Positions 52,567-57,132 of a DNA stretch of 57,132 nt are shown piece after piece (the first letter of the stretch is position 1; each line of letters opens with the position of its first letter). The notes below the pieces were generated by a model. It was not told where the DNA came from, did no database searches, and was given only the letters and a program-made list of their open reading frames with translations. This stretch comes from an uncultured Bdellovibrionales bacterium (GTDB lineage Bacteria > Bdellovibrionota > Bdellovibrionia > Bdellovibrionales > UBA1609), in assembly GCA_938001965.1 (NCBI GenBank), contig CALLBC010000079.1, positions 1 through 57,132 on the forward strand. Direction: 5' to 3'. The position numbers and the translations under genes were made by a program.

Positions 52567-53945
52567 GAGATATTTTCAAAAGTTGTGGATGGGCTCACAT
52601 AGCAGCGGCCTCTCGATTTGATTCCTGAGGTGTTACCATAACCCCATTTCGATATTCAACCCCGGATAAAAGATTTTCAATTTCCTCAAAGCCACGGATC
52701 TTTCGCCACTTCTTTTCACACTCCTGCAGAAGCTTAAAAGCCATTGTTGTTGCGGTCTTAGTGCTCCCGGCACCTCGCGTGGTCTTTGTTCTCAGCTTCA
52801 CCGTTGCGAAGCTTGATTCGATCGGATTTGTTGTCCTAATACTTGTCCAGTGCCTTGCTGGGAAGTCAAAAAAAGTTGTCAACCGATCCCAGTCTTTCTC
52901 GAGGCACAGAAATGACTTTTCATATTTTTCATCAAACGTTTTTTTGAATCGCTCTTTAGCAAGATCTGCAGACTCTCTATCGGGCGCCTTCATCATTTCG
53001 TGAAGAAGTGCCTTTGCTTCTGGCTGCACACGCTTAGGAAGCTTGTTGAGGACGTTTGCGATCTTGTGAACCCAACATCTTTGCTCTTTGGTATCTTTAA
53101 ATTCTTCGATATCTCGAAGTGCTGCCCAGAACCCTAAAGCTCCGTCGCCCATCGCTAACATTGCCCCTGTAAAGCCGCGATCAACTAGCCCTCTCATTAA
53201 TGTCATCCAAGCTTCTTTCGACTCGCGGTACCCCTCTTGGACCGCCAGAAGCTCTTTGTCGCCGTCCTCCGTAACTCCCATCACGACAAGTACGCAGACT
53301 TTTTTATCATCACCGAGGCGAACTCGCACGTTCACGCCATCAGCCCAAATATAAACATACTTTTTGGTAATCTGTCTTCGCTTGAAAAACTCAAAATCTT
53401 TTTCCCATGTTTTTATGAGATTACTGACTGTTGCTGGTGACAAGCCCATTGTTCCTTCACCAAAAAAATCTTCGAGAGTGCTTCCCATTTTCCCCGTCGA
53501 GATTCCTCGAAGATATAGGACTGGGATGAGGCTTTCAATCCTTGGAGACTTTCTCAGGTACGGAGGTAGGATCTCTGACGTAAACTTCTTACCCGAACGT
53601 TTGTCGTTGATTCTTGGGGCTTCGATCTCAACGGCTCCAGAACCCAGAGTCACTGTTCTTCTTTTTGATTTCCCGTTTCTGACCACAAGCCGATTCCCGT
53701 TTTCATCAACTTCGTCCTTATGTTTGCTGATCACATCTTCGACTTCAGCTAACAGAGCCTCCATCAGCATCTTCTTCGCGCCCAGGCGAACGACCTCATC
53801 AAGATTGTATTTCAATGACTCATCGGTTAATAATTTCAACATAGCGGTGTTTCCTTTCACGCTCTTTCGAGCTGGTTCTTGGTCGAACTGAAAGGTTACG
53901 CCGCTATGCTTCTATTTTCAAATCCACAACTTTCTGAAATTTCTC
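52567..53945 (-). mobile_element. IS256-family insertion sequence, 1379 bp
   Basis: Terminal inverted repeats of 24 bp lie at 52567-52590 and 53922-53945 (4 mismatches; both begin GAGA and share AAAGTTGTGGAT). One full-length transposase lies inside. The element is visibly richer in G+C than its neighbours, and both ends and the duplication are intact, so the insertion is recent and was acquired from elsewhere. Confidence 0.95.
52595..53842 (-). CDS. IS256-family (Mutator-type) transposase
   Basis: 415 residues. The DDE triad is visible: D168 in IWADGV, D233 in AMGDGALGFW and E342 in NPIESSFATVK, with the CWVHK zinc-like pair (C256, H259) between the second Asp and the Glu. The N-terminal DNA-binding part reads YLRGISTGKM. 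The ATG at 53842 has AAAGGA about 10 bases upstream; a GTG at 53860 is the alternative. No frameshift, so it should be active. Confidence 0.95.
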   Translation of the reverse strand: MLKLLTDESLKYNLDEVVRLGAKKMLMEALLAEVEDVISKHKDEVDENGNRLVVRNGKSKRRTVTLGSGAVEIEAPRINDKRSGKKFTSEILPPYLRKSPRIESLIPVLYLRGISTGKMGSTLEDFFGEGTMGLSPATVSNLIKTWEKDFEFFKRRQITKKYVYIWADGVNVRVRLGDDKKVCVLVVMGVTEDGDKELLAVQEGYRESKEAWMTLMRGLVDRGFTGAMLAMGDGALGFWAALRDIEEFKDTKEQRCWVHKIANVLNKLPKRVQPEAKALLHEMMKAPDRESADLAKERFKKTFDEKYEKSFLCLEKDWDRLTTFFDFPARHWTSIRTTNPIESSFATVKLRTKTTRGAGSTKTATTMAFKLLQECEKKWRKIRGFEEIENLLSGVEYRNGVMVTPQESNREAAAM

Positions 53946-53954
53946 ATGACTTCT
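53946..53954. repeat. Target-site duplication, right copy
   Basis: ATGACTTCT, the partner of 52558-52566. Confidence 0.9.
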
Positions 53955-54170
53955 CGTGCGCATGTTTTATCTGTTGTTCTTGTAAAAAGAAGTTTTACGG
54001 TGTTTAAATTTGAAGGTATTTTAATTACAGCAGGAACATAGCCTTTTTCGTTTACTTCAATTTTGAAAGTATCAATATTTTTTGCAGGTGTAGTGGTATT
54101 TTTATCTAGACAACCGGTTAAAGAGATAACAACTGCTATTAGTATAGTCTTCATGATTAAAAAACTCCTT

Positions 54171-54545
54171 TTAAAGAAAATTAGGTAAAATAAATGCAAA
54201 AAATGCTCCGACCAACCATAAAAACACTGACAGGTAGCTAATTCTTATCGACCATTTTCGAGCGACAGTACAGGCCATAGCTTTTTTTGGGTCAATGGGG
54301 CACGGAGCGTTCCTTTGCGAGTACAATGATAGTGCACTAATCATTATTAACAATCCCGAAATTCCAAAGACCAATAGCTTATTTTGTGAAAGCCAAACAA
54401 CTTGCGGGAAAACACCTATAAAACCAGCAAAGGCAGCTCCCATTCCGATAGAGACTAGCAAGCTGGGTAGAGCACAACAAAGCACAGTCCCAAAGGAGGT
54501 AAATAGTGATAGATATGATGTTAATAAACTATTTACTTTAACCAT
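54171..54545 (-). CDS. MerT-like metal transport membrane protein
   Basis: 124 residues with three or four membrane helices. The first helix carries the vicinal cysteine motif TVLCCALPSLLVSIGMG, typical of MerT-type mercury importers and relatives. A cytoplasmic loop has two further cysteines (CPIDPKKAMACTVARKW). MerT moves Hg(II) from MerP to MerA; here the cargo may be another thiophilic metal, and no merA is visible. It begins on the last base of the HMA gene's stop (TAATG) and lies 16 bp before the cupredoxin gene. Confidence 0.7.
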   Translation of the reverse strand: MVKVNSLLTSYLSLFTSFGTVLCCALPSLLVSIGMGAAFAGFIGVFPQVVWLSQNKLLVFGISGLLIMISALSLYSQRNAPCPIDPKKAMACTVARKWSIRISYLSVFLWLVGAFFAFILPNFL

Positions 54546-54868
54546 TATTTTACAACTTTGACGAAGGTCAACCCTAAAGAAGTAACTATAGGCTTTATCT
54601 TTTCAGTTGATAAGTCAGTTCCTTTTTTGAGGTTTAAAGTTATTAGCATCTTTTCCATATCTACATCAACACTATTGACAGAAGATATTTCTTTGAATTT
54701 TTTTTCAGCTTTACTTTGGCATAAAGGACAGGCCATTCCATGCACTTTAATTTTTTTTATATTTTTTACGCTTTCGATTTTCTTATCTGATGACATCGAT
54801 TTTATAGTTTCTCCATAGCTAATGCTGCTAAAAAATAGTGCCGATAATATAATAATTACTTTTTTCAC
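54545..54868 (-). CDS. Periplasmic heavy-metal-associated (HMA) protein, MerP-like
   Basis: 107 residues from a GTG start at 54868, with GGGG 6 bases upstream. The signal peptide (about 1-20, ISYGE) is followed by an HMA fold with KVHGMACPLCQSKAEKKF, so the metal site is M-x-C-x-x-C. After the first strand it follows the usual beta-alpha-beta-beta-alpha-beta order (VNSVDVDMEKMLITLNL, IKPIVTSLGLTFVKV). It should pass metal ions to the MerT-like protein, whose gene overlaps by one base. Confidence 0.8.
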   Translation of the reverse strand: MKKVIIILSALFFSSISYGETIKSMSSDKKIESVKNIKKIKVHGMACPLCQSKAEKKFKEISSVNSVDVDMEKMLITLNLKKGTDLSTEKIKPIVTSLGLTFVKVVK

Positions 54869-54887
54869 TTTTTCCCCTTTGATTAAG

Positions 54888-55526
54888 TTAATGTCTAACC
54901 ATAAAATTAAGTTGTGCCCCACCATCTAAATCGACACCTAAATCTATCAAAAAGTTTTTATAGAAAAGACGCACGGTAGGAATATATATTATATCTTTAA
55001 ATTCATCGCTAAAAACAGTTTTTAAAATAACCCATGAATTTAACTCGGTAAATTTGGCTAAATAGGGTGCGTAACCAATACGTAGCTCAAGTCTATTATT
55101 TATAAGGTCATTCGTATTAAAAAATCGCTGTTCTGTGTATTTTGCAAATGTGTATATTCTTCGTGTTTCAAAATCACCTTGAAGTCCTATTCGGTAAAGT
55201 AAATCTGTTACCTTGCTGTCATCAGGGTTAAACTTTGAGCCGTAGCCGGGGCCTGCAAGAAGGTAGAAGTTGCCTTGTGCGGCTGGTAGATTCCACCTTT
55301 TGGCTAAGAACCCAAGCTGCAACGAGGTCGACTCCCAAGACTTAGGACTCCTTTCTACGATGAGCCCAGTGCCGAGCCAATATTTAGGGGAGTAAACCAA
55401 TTCTAAGCTCTGAAATTTTTGATGACTTGTGCCCATAAGGTCAAATCCACCTTCGTAAGAGCTAGGGTGTGAGAAAGAAGCCAGAGGCAGCAGAAGACCA
55501 ATAAAAATCAAAAATAAGTGTTTCAT
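54888..55526 (-). CDS. Outer-membrane beta-barrel-like protein of the metal cluster
   Basis: 212 residues with a signal peptide (about 1-19, ASFS) and alternating strands with aromatic residues (SLELVYSPKYWLGTGLIVER, GNFYLLAGPGYGSKF, RIYTFAKYTEQRFF, NRLELRIGYAPYL, PTVRLFYKNFLIDLGV). The final residues QLNFMVRH resemble a barrel end. It is first in the minus-strand metal operon, 20 bp before the HMA gene. An upstream TTG at 55562 lies in the promoter region and is rejected. Confidence 0.6.
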   Translation of the reverse strand: MKHLFLIFIGLLLPLASFSHPSSYEGGFDLMGTSHQKFQSLELVYSPKYWLGTGLIVERSPKSWESTSLQLGFLAKRWNLPAAQGNFYLLAGPGYGSKFNPDDSKVTDLLYRIGLQGDFETRRIYTFAKYTEQRFFNTNDLINNRLELRIGYAPYLAKFTELNSWVILKTVFSDEFKDIIYIPTVRLFYKNFLIDLGVDLDGGAQLNFMVRH

Positions 55527-55529
55527 GAT

Positions 55530-55613
55530 AGTAATACGTGAAATAGGCCCAAACTGTGACAAAATATTTTTTTTTGCTTATAGTCACATTTTATGGAGCT
55601 AGAACGTATTACT
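55530..55613. promoter_or_regulatory. Mirrored bipartite promoter elements between divergent metal operons
   Basis: AGTAATACGT-N15-TGTGAC occurs at 55530-55560 on the plus strand and again at 55613-55583 on the minus strand, about one common centre (55571.5). The spacer sequences differ, but length and blocks match. This is what two promoters for the same ECF sigma factor would look like, with predicted starts near 55567 (plus) and 55576 (minus). Confidence 0.6.
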
Positions 55614-55628
55614 AATAAAGAGATATTG

Positions 55629-56153
55629 ATGAATAATTCTACTGATGAACAACTCGTGATCCAACTTATTAAAGGGCAAGCTAGCGCTTTTGAGTTACTC
55701 TATTTTAGGTATGAGAAAAAAATTATGGGCTATACGTATTCAAAAATAAAAAATCTAGAAGCTTCTGAGGAAGTTTTTCAGGGCATTTGGGAAAAGGTCT
55801 ATAAATCAATACATAAATTTGATTCGTCACTAAAATTCTCGTCTTGGCTTTTTACAATTTCATCAAACTCTATTAACGACTACTTTCGGAAGAATTCCAA
55901 AGTAATGTTAGAGTTGGACAAGGTACCATATGAAGCTCACAAGGATACAAACATAGATCCTCTTGAGGCAATAGACATAAATGATCTAAAATCACCGTAT
56001 AAAGAGGTTTTTAATTATAAATATATTGAAGGGCTTACAACAAAAGAGATTTCAGTAAAAATGTCACTTTCAGATTCCAACGTCAGAAAAATCTTATCTA
56101 GGGGAAGAAATATATTAAGAAGCAAGTTAGAGGAGGACAAGAATGAGCTTTGA
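55629..56153 (+). CDS. ECF-type sigma factor of the metal cluster
   Basis: 174 residues from the ATG at 55629 (AAAGAGAT upstream); an ATG at 55593 would add 12 residues without a ribosome site. Region 2 reads LYFRYEKKIMGYTYSKIKNLEASEEVFQGIWEKVY, then SSLKFSSWLFTISSNSINDYFRK; region 4 reads PYKEVFNYKYIEGLTTKEISVKMSLSDSNVRKILSRGRN. Its stop overlaps the next gene by 11 bp. It probably activates its own operon and the divergent metal genes. Confidence 0.9.
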   Translation: MNNSTDEQLVIQLIKGQASAFELLYFRYEKKIMGYTYSKIKNLEASEEVFQGIWEKVYKSIHKFDSSLKFSSWLFTISSNSINDYFRKNSKVMLELDKVPYEAHKDTNIDPLEAIDINDLKSPYKEVFNYKYIEGLTTKEISVKMSLSDSNVRKILSRGRNILRSKLEEDKNEL

Positions 56154-56649
56154 TACTATTGAGCCTAAAGAGGTTCCAGCTAAATTGTCTGACAAGATTT
56201 TAAATAACTCAAGCCGACATATTGAGCCTCCAATAACTAAAGTTTTAATAAAGTATTTGGGTGTTTTTACTGTTTCTATCTTCTTTAGTCTGATTGTATG
56301 TCCGCAAAATGGAGTGGGGTTATTAAGAACTAACTTTCCTATATACCACTCATTTTTTCATAATAATCTTTTACTCTGTGGGTTGTATTGTGGGTTTATG
56401 TTTTTCATCACGACTCATTTAGTTTCATTTTATCTTCTTAATCATTTTGAGAGAATAGTTATATTTAAGAAAATGGGCTACCTTCCAGCAGTCTGTTTAT
56501 CTACATTCTTTGCTTTTTCAATGACACCGTTTTTTACAATAGTTGACTTTTCTTTGTTGTATACGATTGGCTGGCTTGGAATTGCTGTTTTATTAATGAT
56601 ATTTCATAAGAAAATGTTTATGGCAAAAGTAAACAATTATTCTTTTTAG
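56143..56649 (+). CDS. Membrane protein, anti-sigma factor candidate
   Basis: 168 residues. A cytoplasmic N-terminus of about 35 residues (DTIEPKEVPAKLSDKILNNSSRH) precedes four membrane helices. Overlap with the sigma factor gene and this topology fit a membrane anti-sigma factor, in which the first part would bind the sigma factor. Cysteines lie in the membrane region (VCPQNG, LLCGLYCGF), which might sense metal. No standard anti-sigma motif (HxxxCxxC) is present. Confidence 0.5.
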   Translation: MSFDTIEPKEVPAKLSDKILNNSSRHIEPPITKVLIKYLGVFTVSIFFSLIVCPQNGVGLLRTNFPIYHSFFHNNLLLCGLYCGFMFFITTHLVSFYLLNHFERIVIFKKMGYLPAVCLSTFFAFSMTPFFTIVDFSLLYTIGWLGIAVLLMIFHKKMFMAKVNNYSF

Positions 56650-56659
56650 GATATAAATA

Positions 56660-57132
56660 ATGATCACAAACAATATGAGTGTTAATGGAATTACTTGCGG
56701 AAAGTGTGTAAAACTTATTGAAAATACTTTGATGTCGGCAAATCTTTCTTTAAATGATATTGAAATAAATAAGGATACTGGGTTTATTCAATTTAGTAGT
56801 TTGAAAACAGTTAGCCCTCAGTTGCTAAATTCATTATTTAAAGAAAAAGGAATATCAAAATATTCATTTAGCCATACACCCAAAAAAAATAATAAAAATA
56901 TATTTACATTTATTAAAAGACTATATCCTTTATTTTTAATATTTGGCTATTTACTGCTGACAGTCATAATTATTTCATTTATCAGCAAGGACTTTTCGAC
57001 CTTAACTCTCATGTCTAACTATATGGGTGGTTTCTTTATTGTGTTTTCTTTTTTTAAATTTTTAAATTTACCAGGCTTTGTTGATGCATTTCAAACTTAT
57101 GATCCGATAGCAAAGAATTGGAAAAATTATGG
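56660..57132 (+). CDS. HMA domain fused to MauE/DoxX-like membrane domain, cut by window edge
   Basis: The ATG at 56660 opens 157 codons to the edge. The N-terminal HMA domain carries GITCGKCVKLIENTL with the CxxC metal site. From about residue 90 membrane helices follow, and MGGFFIVFSFFKFLNLPGFVDAFQTYDPIAKNW matches MauE/DoxX-like redox-associated proteins that often accompany metal-transport genes. It lies 10 bp after the anti-sigma candidate in the same operon. Confidence 0.7.
   Translation, partial: MITNNMSVNGITCGKCVKLIENTLMSANLSLNDIEINKDTGFIQFSSLKTVSPQLLNSLFKEKGISKYSFSHTPKKNNKNIFTFIKRLYPLFLIFGYLLLTVIIISFISKDFSTLTLMSNYMGGFFIVFSFFKFLNLPGFVDAFQTYDPIAKNWKNY

Larger units (their letters stand above)
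52419..54154 (-). pseudogene. Cupredoxin-domain lipoprotein gene split by an IS256-family element
   Basis: The 5' part (54154-53946) encodes a lipoprotein: MKTILIAVVISLTGC with lipobox LTGC, then a cupredoxin start (FKIEVNEKGYVPAVIKIP, TDKTCAREV). The 3' part (52566-52419) encodes ILEELNINKKLPLNQEVEI and on, ending with FGCHMDKMFSGKI, the Cys/His/Met copper site. Removing the element with one 9-bp duplicate gives 348 bp: 115 codons and a stop in frame. GGAG precedes the ATG. In this strain the protein ends within the element after about 78 residues, without the copper site. It is the last gene of the metal operon. Confidence 0.9.

Noticed and set aside
53918-54199. 93-residue protein as an intact gene
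   Set aside because: Its last residues are encoded by the insertion element; the true gene continues on the other side of it, and its start is at 54154.

Overview
The window is AT-rich bacterial chromosome with densely packed, mostly minus-strand operons. Several features suggest a member of the Bdellovibrionota or a close relative: the hisC-cmk-rpsA order, a gap-pgk-tpiA-secG neighbourhood, a DUF1592/DUF1552 pair with a c-type heme motif, a GldA/F/G-like ABC exporter with a DUF4340 protein, many lipoproteins and secreted lysine-rich proteins, and a flagellar FliL-like fragment at the left edge. The assignment rests on gene content only and is an inference.

Layout. 1-8.9 kb: end of a FliL-like gene, a tandem 93/99-bp repeat, an L,D-transpeptidase and an alpha/beta hydrolase, then a minus-strand operon (sppA, HIT protein, methylmalonyl-CoA epimerase, rhomboid protease, small acidic protein) and the plus-strand DUF1592-DUF1552 pair. 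8.9-16.5 kb: rpsA, cmk, hisC, a lysine-rich secreted protein, threonine ammonia-lyase, a zinc-ribbon protein and a small secreted protein/diheme cytochrome pair. 16.6-20.3 kb: a probable secondary-metabolite locus made of a GH3-type acyl-adenylating enzyme and a ketosynthase III fused to a heme-oxygenase-like domain. 20.6-24 kb: membrane acyltransferase-like protein, class A beta-lactamase-like lipoprotein, small exported proteins and a long foldback element. 24-31 kb: tpiA-pgk-gap-tatD-holB-tmk on the minus strand, then secG with an LEA-like tail and a FecR/AgmX-like protein. 31-42 kb: second foldback element, HAD/APP1-like phosphatase, YeeE/YedE pair, DUF429-like protein, GHMP kinase, Gld-type ABC exporter operon and an NFACT/RqcH protein. 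42-50.5 kb: a second lysine-rich secreted protein, ECF sigma factor, MscS channel, a repeat-rich intergenic region, cspA and umuDC.

50.7-57.1 kb looks accessory. A tRNA-Ala(UGC) is followed by a three-gene cassette headed by a protein with two HTH domains. Next comes a heavy-metal cluster: on the minus strand an outer-membrane-like protein, a CxxC HMA protein, a MerT-like protein and a cupredoxin lipoprotein; on the plus strand an ECF sigma factor, a membrane anti-sigma candidate and an HMA-MauE/DoxX-like protein that runs off the window. The divergent promoter region carries the same two-block element in both orientations about one centre. An IS256-family element (24-bp terminal repeats, 9-bp target duplication) has cut the cupredoxin gene in two, and in-silico excision restores its frame.

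The strongest candidates for something undescribed are the ECF-controlled metal cluster with its mirrored promoter, the ketosynthase/heme-oxygenase-like fusion with GH3, and two families of structured intergenic elements: a dispersed repeat whose hairpin arms change together between loci, and two foldbacks with 43-44-bp arms.
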